Assembly: GCA_023269235.1 (NCBI GenBank)
Contig: JAHFTW010000007.1
Span: forward strand, 1 to 64,000
From: Thermoplasmata archaeon
GTDB taxonomy: Archaea; Thermoplasmatota; E2; JACPAO01; JAHFTW01
Direction of reading: 5' to 3'
DNA length: 64,000 nucleotides
Shown here: one piece after another, positions 46,023 through 53,973 of the stretch
Numbering within the stretch: the first letter of the stretch is position 1
Layout of the letters: every line of letters begins with the position of its first letter
Position numbers and translations under genes: made by a program
Notes under the pieces: generated by a model
The model's input: the letters and a program-made list of their open reading frames with translations, nothing else
The model's database searches: none
What the model was told of the DNA's origin: nothing

Positions 46023-47384
46023 ATGCGCTCCTGGATGGCCCTCGCCGCCGTCGCCTGCCTTTTGCTCGCCGGATGCACCGGCACCACCACGACCTCCTCG
46101 TCGGGCCCCGTCGGCCTCGACGGCCTGCCCGTGAAGCCCATCACCGACGTCTGGGCCGGCGTCCGCGCCGCCATGGCCGACGTCCCTTGCGAGGCCACCG
46201 TCGGCGCCGCGAACACCAGCACGGCGAACCTGAAGCTCCTTTCCAGCATCGCCATCCCCGACTCGCAGGACGGCATCCACGGCGAACTGGACATCCGCGG
46301 CGAGCTCGCCATCCACGCCCGCTACGGCTCCTCCGGCTTCGAGCTCTACGACATCCGCGACCCCCTCGCCCCCAAGCACCTCGGCAACTGGAGCAACACG
46401 GACGCAACCGGCGCCATCGTGGACGACGGCGCGCTCGACGTCAAGTTCAGCCCCGACAACGCCACCGTCCTCGTCGGCGTCGGGAACGCCATCCACCTCG
46501 TGGACGTCCGCGACCCCCTCAACCCGCACAAGGTCGGCGAGTGGCTCGCCTCCGAGGCGACCCCTAAGCTCGGCCCCGCCGCGACCCTGACCTACAACTC
46601 GCACATGCTCTACACCAAGCGCATCGCGGACCAGGACTGGGTCTTCCTCGCCCCCAACGCCAACTCCGGCGTCTGGATCCTCAAGATGACCGGCGGCCCC
46701 GACGCCCCGAAGCTCACGTTCGTCACCGAGACGCTCCCCGTCGAGGGCGGCCCCATCGGCCCGCACGACATGTACGTCCAGAAGGACGGGCTCGACGGCA
46801 ACTGGTACCTGTACAGCGCCGACGGCTTCCACGGCTGGACCGCCTTCAACGTCAACAACCCCGCCATGCCCCTCCCCGCGGGCGGCGTCATCAACCCCGT
46901 CGAGGCCGCGTACACGCACACGATGCAGGCGGCCACCATCAACGGCAAGCGCATCGTCGCCACCATCGCCGAGATCGGAGCCGACTTCCTGCGCGTCTAC
47001 GACGCCACCGTCATGGCCGCGCCCATCCTGCTTGGCGTCTGGCAGGCCGAGACCACGGCGGCCGGCGCGACGAGCCCCCAGCACAACTTCAACATCGTTG
47101 ACGGCAAGCTGTACCTCTCCAACTACGGCCACGGCATGTACATCTTCGACCTCAAGGCGTTCACCGCCGGCCTCAGCCTCCCCGCCGTCGGCACGGTCAC
47201 GCTCAAGCCCGTCGCCCACTGGGCCGTCGGCGGCGAGACCATCGACGAGAGCTTCAGCGGCTTCTGGGACACGCTCGTCCAGGACGGCGTCATCTACGTC
47301 AGCCACATCGAGGGCGGCCTCGTCGTCCTCGGCTACGGCTGCAACAAGGACCTGCCCAACCCGGCGCTTACCAGCGACGGATAA
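46023..47384 (+). CDS. LVIVD-repeat beta-propeller lipoprotein
   Basis: 453 residues. Lipobox LLLAGC (Cys 18) and a Thr/Ser-rich linker. The mature protein is a propeller with LVIVD-type repeats: SGFELYDIRDPLAPKHLGNW, NAIHLVDVRDPLNPHKVGEW, HGWTAFNVNNPAMPLPAG, MYIFDLKAFTAG, GGLVVLGYGC. Related proteins occur on archaeal and bacterial surfaces with unknown ligands. Histidines and acids at repeat edges (IHGELDIRGELAIHARY, IGPHDMY, YTHTMQ) could bind metal. Single-gene leaderless unit, 42 bases before the tRNA on the opposite strand. Confidence 0.82.
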   Translation: MRSWMALAAVACLLLAGCTGTTTTSSSGPVGLDGLPVKPITDVWAGVRAAMADVPCEATVGAANTSTANLKLLSSIAIPDSQDGIHGELDIRGELAIHARYGSSGFELYDIRDPLAPKHLGNWSNTDATGAIVDDGALDVKFSPDNATVLVGVGNAIHLVDVRDPLNPHKVGEWLASEATPKLGPAATLTYNSHMLYTKRIADQDWVFLAPNANSGVWILKMTGGPDAPKLTFVTETLPVEGGPIGPHDMYVQKDGLDGNWYLYSADGFHGWTAFNVNNPAMPLPAGGVINPVEAAYTHTMQAATINGKRIVATIAEIGADFLRVYDATVMAAPILLGVWQAETTAAGATSPQHNFNIVDGKLYLSNYGHGMYIFDLKAFTAGLSLPAVGTVTLKPVAHWAVGGETIDESFSGFWDTLVQDGVIYVSHIEGGLVVLGYGCNKDLPNPALTSDG

Positions 47385-47425
47385 CGGCAAAACGACCTCG
47401 CTTCGCAAGGTGCGCTTCTGAAAAG

Positions 47426-47498
47426 TGGGTCATCCAGGATTTGAACCTGGGGCCACTGGTCCCAAACCAGCGAGGTTACCAAACTACCCCAATGACCC
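47426..47498 (-). tRNA. tRNA-Pro (anticodon UGG)
   Basis: 73 nt on the minus strand. Acceptor GGGTCAT pairs with ATGACCC, with discriminator A. The D-arm contains GGTAGTTTGGTAACC. The anticodon stem GCTGG/CCAGT encloses loop TTTGGGA with anticodon TGG. The T-arm is CCAGG-TTCAAAT-CCTGG. No intron and no encoded CCA. The bases after the discriminator on the minus strand are CTTTTC, a plausible T-rich terminator. Confidence 0.95.
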
Positions 47499-47543
47499 GC
47501 ACGGCGTGCGACTTCGGGCGGCGAGATAAGCCTGGGGGGCCGC

Positions 47544-49739
47544 TCAGGCGAGCGCGTCGGCGAGGCCGGTGCTGCGTAGGTGGCCGCCGGTTGGGGTCCG
47601 TTCGATGGTGAGCAGGCCGGCCTGCTCGAGCCGTTGTAGGTGGTAGGACGCGGTGGCCGGGCTCAGGCCCGCCTGCGCGGCCGCTTGACGGACGCTCAGG
47701 CCCGGCGCGGCCCGCACCGCGGCGAGGAGCTGGCGCGCGCCGGGGGCCTTGAGGAAGGGGGCGGCGTCCATGACCTGCCGGGCCTGTCCTTTGGCGAAGC
47801 AGCAGCGGTAGCCGTTGTGGTCGCGCAGGACCAAGAGTCCTGCGGCGGCCAGCTTGCGCACGTGGTGCTCGACCGTGTTGCGCGGGCGGCCGGTCAGGCG
47901 CACCAGGGCCTGCACGTGGATGCCGGGGTTGGCCTCGACGGCCTCGTACACCAAGCGGCGGACCGGGTGGTCGAGGAGGCGCGGGTCTTCGATGCGGCTG
48001 AACAGCGCGAACGCTCCGGTCCCTTTCAGGGTCGCCCAGGCGACGGCGAGCGCCACGGCGAGGCTTACAGCGCCGAGGCCAATGAGAACGGGCAGGGGCG
48101 GAACGGCCCAGGCGCCTTGGGAGACGATGGGGGTCGGGGGAGGCGCCCCGCCGGGAAGCGCGGCGGGAAGCGGGATGACGTCGCGGCTTGCGAGGACGGA
48201 GGCGTAGGTCGCGCCCCCGAGGTCCTTCCAAGCGCCGTCCGTGGTCCCGTGGCTGTAGCGGCTCGTCAGATACTCATCGAGGACGATGGTGTAACTCGGC
48301 GCCATTCCGGCCAGTGCTTCCGGCGTTGTCGCTAGGCGGACCTCGCGGCGTCCTGCCCACGCCTGCGACGACACCGCGGCGCATGCCTCCATGGAGCAGG
48401 TCGTGAGGAAGCCCCACGCCGTGAGGGGGCCGGGCTGCTTCGTGTAGCTTCCCCACCGCGCCGCAAGGGAGGCGACGGTCGGCATCGTGGGCGGCGCCTT
48501 TGATGCGGGAGGCGCCGCGTCGCTGAAGCTTCCGGTGCCGTTCGCGTACAGGTAGGTGACGCTCGGGCCCGCGAGGCTGGCGAGCATGGGGGGAAGGGTC
48601 TGCCCAAGCGGGTGCTCGGTGCGTTGGACGAGGCCGACCTTGAGGCTGGCGGCCCCGTCGGTGAGGCGCCAAGACCAGAGCATCTCGGTGCGCTCGTCGC
48701 CCCAGTCCGTGCGCCTTCCTTCGGCGGCATCGGTGTAGGCATCGGGGTGGGCGGCGAGGAAGTCGCGCATCCCGGGGGCGTTGGGGTCGTCGCGGGCGTG
48801 CGTCCAGGCAGCGGAGAGCGGGAAGGGGTGACCCGACCCGGTGTCGTCCATCCCCCAGGGTAGCCGGGGAGCGTACTGGAGAGAGGGTGCTGCATCGCTG
48901 GAGGGGTCGGTGAGGTCGGGAAGCGGCCGGTCCCCGGCTTGGAAACGCACAAGGCGGAGGGCGACGACGAAGTCGCCATCCTCTTCCACCCACTGTACCG
49001 GGTAGGCAAGGGTCGGCGAGAGCCACAGGTCAATCGAGCTCGCGTGCGTGCTGTCGCGCAGGATGACCGATCCGCCGGCGGTACCGATGGAGCGGAGCGC
49101 CATGGGGGCCGGTTGGTGGACGGGCCCGTTGCAGACCTCGTTCACCCGGATGGGGCCGGACAGGTCGAACTGGCGCGGGAGGGCGCCGGGGGCAAGTCCG
49201 CAGACGAGCCGGCCCAGACTGTTGCCGAAAAACGTGATGCGCGACGCGTAGGAGACCTCGCTCGGGCCGTATCCGGGAACGGGGACCGGTAGGAACCCGG
49301 GGTAGCTGGAGGCTTGCTGCTCTTCATGCTCGTGCCCGAGCGAGACGCCGTCTTGGCCGATGAGGTAGGTCCAACGCTGCAGCACCCGCTCCCCGTTGGA
49401 CAGCACGGGCTCGTCGTAGGCGAGCGTGTTCACGGCGTGGAGGAGGCCGTCGTCGCCGCGACGGGTCGCAGGCTCGCCCCAGGCGAAGCGTGCGGCCTCC
49501 ACGTCGGAGACCATGACGATGCCGTTCTCGGTGGAGCGGTAGCGGGTCAGGTTGTACTGCCCCTGGTCGCCGACGCGCATATGCTGCAGCGTGAATGGGC
49601 CGGACGGGGCCGTGCCCGCCGCGGCGAACCCGGCGACGGCGAGTCCAGCCACGAGAACGATGCCGGCGACGAGGAAGGGGATGCTACGCCGGAGGCGGGT
49701 CGGAGGGGTTGGGGTTGCCAACGGGGACAGGTTGTCCAT
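47544..49739 (-). CDS. Membrane-tethered sensor/regulator with two C-terminal winged-helix domains
   Basis: 731 residues. Order: short cytosolic start, TM helix (about 17-40), a ~500-residue outside domain, second TM helix (about 549-570), then a cytosolic pair of winged helices. The first (about 586-650) has NPGIHVQALVRLTGRPRNTV, EHHVRKLAAAGLLVLRDHNG; the second (about 660-731) has APGLSVRQAAAQAGLSPATA, SYHLQRLEQAGLLTIE. The outside domain has cysteines (LVCGLAPG, NEVCNGP, TTCSMEACAA) and no family I know. This looks like a one-component transmembrane transcription regulator. ATG 49739 fits leaderless spacing from CATAAG near 49767; the ATG at 49748 is in frame but too close. Confidence 0.82.
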   Translation of the reverse strand: MDNLSPLATPTPPTRLRRSIPFLVAGIVLVAGLAVAGFAAAGTAPSGPFTLQHMRVGDQGQYNLTRYRSTENGIVMVSDVEAARFAWGEPATRRGDDGLLHAVNTLAYDEPVLSNGERVLQRWTYLIGQDGVSLGHEHEEQQASSYPGFLPVPVPGYGPSEVSYASRITFFGNSLGRLVCGLAPGALPRQFDLSGPIRVNEVCNGPVHQPAPMALRSIGTAGGSVILRDSTHASSIDLWLSPTLAYPVQWVEEDGDFVVALRLVRFQAGDRPLPDLTDPSSDAAPSLQYAPRLPWGMDDTGSGHPFPLSAAWTHARDDPNAPGMRDFLAAHPDAYTDAAEGRRTDWGDERTEMLWSWRLTDGAASLKVGLVQRTEHPLGQTLPPMLASLAGPSVTYLYANGTGSFSDAAPPASKAPPTMPTVASLAARWGSYTKQPGPLTAWGFLTTCSMEACAAVSSQAWAGRREVRLATTPEALAGMAPSYTIVLDEYLTSRYSHGTTDGAWKDLGGATYASVLASRDVIPLPAALPGGAPPPTPIVSQGAWAVPPLPVLIGLGAVSLAVALAVAWATLKGTGAFALFSRIEDPRLLDHPVRRLVYEAVEANPGIHVQALVRLTGRPRNTVEHHVRKLAAAGLLVLRDHNGYRCCFAKGQARQVMDAAPFLKAPGARQLLAAVRAAPGLSVRQAAAQAGLSPATASYHLQRLEQAGLLTIERTPTGGHLRSTGLADALA

Positions 49740-49762
49740 GGACCACATAGGCCTTGCTCCGG

Positions 49763-49770
49763 CTTATGGG
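49763..49770 (-). promoter_or_regulatory. TATA-like box for the membrane regulator
   Basis: CCCCATAAGCC on the minus strand, about 27 bases before the ATG at 49739. Confidence 0.5.
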
Positions 49771-49831
49771 GAGATTGGGCTGCGCTTCGAACACCTGGGC
49801 CAGGCCTCGAACGGGGGCGTCTCCGTCCTCC

Positions 49832-49838
49832 TTTTTTA
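49832..49838 (+). promoter_or_regulatory. TATA-like box, leaderless promoter of dcd
   Basis: CCTTTTTTACG, about 28 bases before the GTG at 49860. Confidence 0.6.
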
Positions 49839-49859
49839 CGCCCCGTCCATCCCTGCGGC

Positions 49860-50351
49860 GTGAGCACCTGGAGCGACCGGGACATCCAGCAGGCCGTGGC
49901 GGCGGGCCGCTTCAAGGCGGAGCCCTGGCACCCGGAGGACCTGACGCCCAACGGGCTCGACTTGCGCATCGGCCACGTCCTCGTCCCCAGCACGATGAAG
50001 GAGCCTGTCGCGTTCGGCACTGTCGTCGTGCCGCCCATGACGCGCTTCGTCCTTGGCACCTCCACGGTGCTCTCGCTTCCCACCGACGCCGTCGGCGCGC
50101 TGTGGATTCGCAGCAGTTGGTCCCGGCGTGGCGTGCTCGCGGCCTTCGGGCAGGTGGATGCCGGCTTCTCGGGCAACCTCACCGTCGGCTGCTTCAACGC
50201 CTCGCACGAGCCGTTGACCATCCCCGTCGGCGACCGCTTCTGCCAGATCGTTCTCTCGTCGCTTGCCTCGCCGTCGGAGAAGGCTTACGCCCAGCGCAGC
50301 GGCACCTACCAGAACCAGCGCGGCGTCACCTTGGCGAAGGACAAGGCATGA
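49860..50351 (+). CDS. dcd: dCTP deaminase (Dcd/dUTPase family)
   Basis: 163 residues. Produces dUTP (or dUMP in bifunctional forms) for dTTP synthesis. VSTWSDRDIQQAVAAGRFKA and DLTPNGLDLRIGHVLVP open the trimeric beta-barrel. IRSSWSRRGVLAAFGQ holds the conserved Ser/Arg site, and VDAGFSGNLTVGCFN is the family core, followed by GDRFCQIVLSSL. The C-terminal Tyr/Gln segment (YAQRSGTYQNQRG) closes over the substrate. GTG 49860 at leaderless distance; its TGA overlaps the next ATG (ATGA). Confidence 0.93.
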   Translation: MSTWSDRDIQQAVAAGRFKAEPWHPEDLTPNGLDLRIGHVLVPSTMKEPVAFGTVVVPPMTRFVLGTSTVLSLPTDAVGALWIRSSWSRRGVLAAFGQVDAGFSGNLTVGCFNASHEPLTIPVGDRFCQIVLSSLASPSEKAYAQRSGTYQNQRGVTLAKDKA

Positions 50352-50812
50352 GCGCGGGGGCGCTGCCCAGCATCCCGGTGCGCTCCGGGAACCCATGCCG
50401 TGACCACGGTTGCAGTGCGTGCTGCCACGACACCGAGATGCTCCTGACCGAAGCCGACCTCGCCCGCCTACGGGCCACGACAGGGCGCGACGATTTCTGG
50501 TTCCAGGCCGACGACGGCTACCTCCAGCTCCGCACCCGGGACGGACCCGCGGCACCAGGCGCCCCCTCGCCGACGGCCAAGCCGTGCGCGCTCCTCGCCG
50601 CCGACGGCACCTGTTCCGTCTGGGAAGACCGTCCCGAGGGATGCCGCCTCTACCCTGCGGTGTGGGACAGCGAGCTGCGCAAGAGCCATTTTGACGTGGA
50701 CTGCCCGCACACGGACGGTTTCCTTCTTCCGCAGACGACGCAGGACGCAGCCCGTCGCCTTGCCGCCCGCCTTGGGATTGAACGGGGGGTCCGGCTGGGT
50801 CGCGCGCCTTAA
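50348..50812 (+). CDS. YkgJ-type cysteine cluster protein
   Basis: 154 residues. The CxxCxxxCC-type motif appears as CRDHGCSACC near residue 17, with further cysteines in AKPCALLAADGTCSVWEDRP, EGCRLYPA and VDCPHT. This is the zinc- or iron-chelating YkgJ family (UPF0153), whose function is unresolved; relatives may be Fe-S or metal-handling proteins. Coupled to dcd by an ATGA overlap. The last base of its stop region is shared with the CTTAAG box of the next gene. Confidence 0.85.
   Translation: MSAGALPSIPVRSGNPCRDHGCSACCHDTEMLLTEADLARLRATTGRDDFWFQADDGYLQLRTRDGPAAPGAPSPTAKPCALLAADGTCSVWEDRPEGCRLYPAVWDSELRKSHFDVDCPHTDGFLLPQTTQDAARRLAARLGIERGVRLGRAP
50808..50812 (+). promoter_or_regulatory. 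TATA-like box overlapping the previous stop codon
   Basis: GCCTTAAGC includes the TAA of the YkgJ-type gene and lies 28 bases before the ATG at 50837. Confidence 0.55.
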
Positions 50813-50836
50813 GCGGGGGAGGCCGCTCGCGTTGGC

Positions 50837-51127
50837 ATGGCACAATGGACCGCCGACGCCGCCGTCGCGGCCTCGGTCCTCTTGGCCGGCATCAGCCTCA
50901 GCCTCGGCATCCTCGGGGCCATCGCCTGGCGCCGCCTGCGCGCGCCCCGTCTCGGCTTCGTGGCCTGCGCCTTCTTCGCGTTCGCCCTGGAGGGCGTCGT
51001 GCTCGCGTGGAACGCCTACGACCAGCGCACCGCCATCGCCGACGGCACCGTCGCGAACGCGTTGGTCATCCCGGGCCTTGGTCTCCTCATCGTCGCGCTT
51101 CTCTACGCTGCGGTCCTGAAGCGGTGA
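50837..51127 (+). CDS. Small three-helix membrane protein
   Basis: 96 residues, three hydrophobic segments (about 7-29, 37-58, 72-93) separated by RRLRAPRLG and a short polar loop. It has the look of the small archaeal membrane proteins that sit beside winged-helix regulators (DUF7521-like), though I cannot confirm the family. The wHTH gene follows after three bases, so the pair is an operon and probably a functional unit. Leaderless ATG. Confidence 0.65.
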   Translation: MAQWTADAAVAASVLLAGISLSLGILGAIAWRRLRAPRLGFVACAFFAFALEGVVLAWNAYDQRTAIADGTVANALVIPGLGLLIVALLYAAVLKR

Positions 51128-51130
51128 ACG

Positions 51131-51703
51131 ATGGGTCCGCAGGCGGAATCGGTGCTGGACCTTGCGACGCGGCGTCGCATCGTCGAGCACGTCCGCGCCA
51201 ACCCAGGCTTGCATCTGCGTGCGCTCGCGGAGGCGCTCACGATGCCGGTCTCGACGCTCGAGTACCACACCTACCACCTCGTGCGCTTCGGCCACCTTTC
51301 GACGCGCGAGGAGGGCGCCTTCAAGGCGTTCTACCCGGCGGAGGGGCTGGACCGCCGCGACAAGGACATCCTGTACCTCGTGCGGCATGAGGCGCCGCGC
51401 CGCATCTGCGCGCACCTGCTGCTGAACCCAGGCGCCACGCCGGCGGACCTCAAGCCGGCGACTGGGCTTTCAGGGCCGACGCTGAGCTTTCACCTCAACA
51501 AACTGCGCAAGGCGGGGCTCCTGCGCGAGGAGCCAGCAGGCCGCACGAAACGGCTCTTCATCGAGGACGCGGAGCGCGTCGCGAGCGTGCTCGTGACCTA
51601 CCGGCGCTCGTTCGTGGACGACGCGGTGGACCGCTTCAGCGACGCGTGGTTGGCGCTTGCGCCGCCCGAGCGGGTCGCGTCGAAGCCGGAGCCGCCGGCC
51701 TAG
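51131..51703 (+). CDS. Tandem winged-helix transcription regulator
   Basis: 190 residues with two winged helices and no membrane segment. The first (about 8-75) contains NPGLHLRALAEALTMPVSTL, EYHTYHLVRFGHLSTREEGA; the second (about 80-150) contains NPGATPADLKPATGLSGPTL, SFHLNKLRKAGLLREEPAGR. The layout matches the cytosolic part of the membrane regulator at 47544-49739. Here the neighbouring small membrane protein may supply the membrane sensor. ATG three bases after that gene. Its TAG shares CTAG with the stop of the convergent gene. Confidence 0.85.
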   Translation: MGPQAESVLDLATRRRIVEHVRANPGLHLRALAEALTMPVSTLEYHTYHLVRFGHLSTREEGAFKAFYPAEGLDRRDKDILYLVRHEAPRRICAHLLLNPGATPADLKPATGLSGPTLSFHLNKLRKAGLLREEPAGRTKRLFIEDAERVASVLVTYRRSFVDDAVDRFSDAWLALAPPERVASKPEPPA

Positions 51704-52716
51704 TCGTCGCGGCGGCGCGGGATGAAGAGGGCGACCGCGGCGAGGGCGCTGGCGGCGAGGCCGGCGACCAGGCCGACGAGGACCGTGGGTTGCACGATGG
51801 CGTCGAGGCCGCCAAGGGTCACGATGTGGGTGCTCCAGTGCGGGACGCTGATGAGGACCTGGACGCCGTTGGCGTCCTGGACGACCCAGTACTCGGGCTG
51901 GCCGTTGTCGTCGGCGGGGTTGAGGACGTCGGCGAGGCTGGAGGCCTTTTGGAAGAGGACCTCGGTCTGGCCGTCGGCGTGGACGTCGAAGTAGCGCAGG
52001 ACGAGCCGGTCGGCGTCGGCGGCCGGAAGGAGGCTCTTGTTCACGGTGAACGAGAAGGTGCGGCCCTCGGTCAGGTTGGAGCTGAGGCGGATGCTGAGGG
52101 GGCTCGCTTTGCTCGCGACGTGGTCGGTGCCGTCCACCTTGACCGTGACGTTGTCGTAGGAAAAGATCTGCACGCCGGTCTGGCCGGCAGCGCGGGTGAG
52201 GGCCACCTCGGCTCCGACTTTGCGGCGGTCGGCGGCGTCCTTCACGGCGTCCTTGAGGTCCTTGATGGCGGCGGCGACGGGGCGGCAGAAGGCGGCCTCC
52301 TTGTGCTCCTGGCAGAACTTCGCGCGGCAGAACTCGGGGTTGCCCTTGGTGTCGCAGGCGGCGGGCTCCTTGGAGCCGTTGGCGGGGCTCGTCGGCTTGG
52401 CGCCGTCGCCGGGCTTGCTGGATTCAGGCGCCTTGGGGGGCTTGGAGGTGGAGTTGCCGGAGGTGGGGCAACGGGGGTCCTCGTTTTGCTCGCAGTAGCG
52501 CTTCAGGCAGGACTGGCGACCCTGCTCAGTGGATTCGTTGGCGCAGGGGCGGTCCGACGGCGGGGGGCTGGTGCCGTTGCCGGAGGGCGGGGGCGCAGGA
52601 GGGCTGCTGGAGGGCTCAGAGCCGGACGATGGCGAGCTCGTGGGCTCGGCGGCGGCCAGGCCCGTGAGGACGAGCAGGGAGGCGACGGCGAGACTGAGGG
52701 CGGTCAGACTCTTCAT
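51700..52716 (-). CDS. Cys-rich, Pro/Ser-rich surface protein with C-terminal anchor
   Basis: 338 residues. Signal peptide 1-23 (LAVASLLVLTGLAAAEP), then a Pro/Ser/Gly-rich stalk (about 25-60). Two related cysteine clusters follow: SCLKRYCEQNEDPRC (about 69-83) and FCRAKFCQEHKEAAFC (about 129-144), both of pattern C-x3-aromatic-C-x6-C. A ~150-residue beta-rich domain follows (VGAEVALTRAAGQTGVQIFS; RTFSFTVNKSLLPAADADRL), then a transmembrane helix and RRRDD. Function unknown; probably a surface or redox/metal protein. TATAAGG at 52738-52744 gives a leaderless ATG. Confidence 0.72.
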   Translation of the reverse strand: MKSLTALSLAVASLLVLTGLAAAEPTSSPSSGSEPSSSPPAPPPSGNGTSPPPSDRPCANESTEQGRQSCLKRYCEQNEDPRCPTSGNSTSKPPKAPESSKPGDGAKPTSPANGSKEPAACDTKGNPEFCRAKFCQEHKEAAFCRPVAAAIKDLKDAVKDAADRRKVGAEVALTRAAGQTGVQIFSYDNVTVKVDGTDHVASKASPLSIRLSSNLTEGRTFSFTVNKSLLPAADADRLVLRYFDVHADGQTEVLFQKASSLADVLNPADDNGQPEYWVVQDANGVQVLISVPHWSTHIVTLGGLDAIVQPTVLVGLVAGLAASALAAVALFIPRRRDD

Positions 52717-52737
52717 GGGGGAGACTTCGCCCTCCGG

Positions 52738-52744
52738 CCTTATA
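52738..52744 (-). promoter_or_regulatory. TATA box for the Cys-rich surface protein
   Basis: GCTATAAGGCC on the minus strand, about 25-28 bases before the ATG at 52716. Confidence 0.6.
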
Positions 52745-52810
52745 GCCCCGCTCGGACAGCCCTCGAACGGTCAGCCTCCTGGCGGCTCTCCTGGGCCTTC
52801 CCCAAGCCCC

Positions 52811-52816
52811 TTTAAA
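52811..52816 (+). promoter_or_regulatory. TATA box for the DRG GTPase
   Basis: CCTTTAAAGCC, 30 bases before the TTG at 52841, which it helps to select as start. Confidence 0.6.
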
Positions 52817-52840
52817 GCCCGCTTCGTCGGCGGGCTTGCC

Positions 52841-53962
52841 TTGGGGACCGTCGCCGATCAAATCAAGGAGATCGAGGCCGAGATCTTCAAGACCCAAAAG
52901 AACAAGGCCACCGAGTTCCACATCGGGAAGCTCAAGGCCAAGATCGCGGCCCTGCGTGCGGCGCAGGAGAAGCAGGCCTCGATGGGCGGCGGGGCCGGCC
53001 TCAGCTTCGCGGTCAAGAAGTCCGGCAACGCCACGGTCGGCCTCGTCGGCCTGCCCTCGGTGGGCAAGTCCACCATCCTCAACAAGCTCACCGGCCAGGA
53101 GACCTCCGCCGCCGCCGCGTACGAGTTCACGACGCTCACGGTCATCCCCGGCATGCTGAGCCACCGCGGCGCCGACATCCAGGTGCTTGACATGCCGGGC
53201 ATCATCGCGGGCGCCCACCTCAACAAAGGCCGCGGCCGCGAGGTCATCGCCGCGGCGCGCAACTCGGACATGATCCTGCTCACGCTGGACTGCACGAAAG
53301 CGCACCAGCACCTGCCGATCATCATCCGCGAGTTGGAGCAGTCGGCCATCCGCATCAACCGACGCCCCAAGGACATCGCCGTCTACAACACCGACCGCGG
53401 CGGCGTGGACGTCCAGCTCACGAAGAAGCAGTCGCACCTCAACGCCGAGGAGATCGCGGAGATCATCAAGCAGTTCAAGGTCAACAACGCCAACGTCGTC
53501 ATCCGCGACGACATCACGGCCGACGACCTCGTGGACCACCTCGCCGGCAACCGCGTCTACATCCCTGCCGTCGCCCTCGTCAACAAGGTGGACCTCGTCA
53601 CCCCCGAGGCGTACAAGGAAGTCGAAGCGTGGCTCGCCAAGGAAGGCTTCCCCGCCATCGCGCTCGCCGCCGGCAAGGGCTACGGCATCGACAAGGCCAA
53701 GGACTTCATCTTCGAGAACCTGCACTTCATGCGCGTGCACCTCAAGCCGCGCGGGGGCGAGGCCGACATGGTGGAGCCGCTCATCGTCAAGCAGGACACC
53801 GACGTCGGGCAGATCTGCGACATGCTGCACCGCGAATTCCGCAAGAAGTTCCGCTACGCCATGGTGTGGGGCAAGTCCGCGAAGTTCCCCGGCCAGACGC
53901 TCGGCATCGAGCACAAGCTGAAGGACGGCGACATCCTGACCATCATCACGCGGACCGGCTGA
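52841..53962 (+). CDS. DRG-family (developmentally regulated) GTP-binding protein
   Basis: 373 residues. Ribosome-associated translation GTPase of the Obg/DRG class. The N-terminal helical region (TVADQIKEIEAEIFKTQKNK, ATEFHIGKLKAKIAAL) is diagnostic. The G domain has GLPSVGKSTILNKLTGQ (G1), DMPGIIAGAHLNKGRGREVI (G3) and NKVDLV (G4). An S5D2L-like insertion (INRRPKDIAVYNTDRGGVDV) follows, and a C-terminal TGS domain is present (about 300-373). TTG 52841 is chosen because homologues begin just there and a TTTAAA box lies 30 bases upstream; ATG is not available in frame. DUF2203 gene follows after 11 bases. Confidence 0.93.
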   Translation: MGTVADQIKEIEAEIFKTQKNKATEFHIGKLKAKIAALRAAQEKQASMGGGAGLSFAVKKSGNATVGLVGLPSVGKSTILNKLTGQETSAAAAYEFTTLTVIPGMLSHRGADIQVLDMPGIIAGAHLNKGRGREVIAAARNSDMILLTLDCTKAHQHLPIIIRELEQSAIRINRRPKDIAVYNTDRGGVDVQLTKKQSHLNAEEIAEIIKQFKVNNANVVIRDDITADDLVDHLAGNRVYIPAVALVNKVDLVTPEAYKEVEAWLAKEGFPAIALAAGKGYGIDKAKDFIFENLHFMRVHLKPRGGEADMVEPLIVKQDTDVGQICDMLHREFRKKFRYAMVWGKSAKFPGQTLGIEHKLKDGDILTIITRTG

Positions 53963-53973
53963 GGAGGCGCTCC

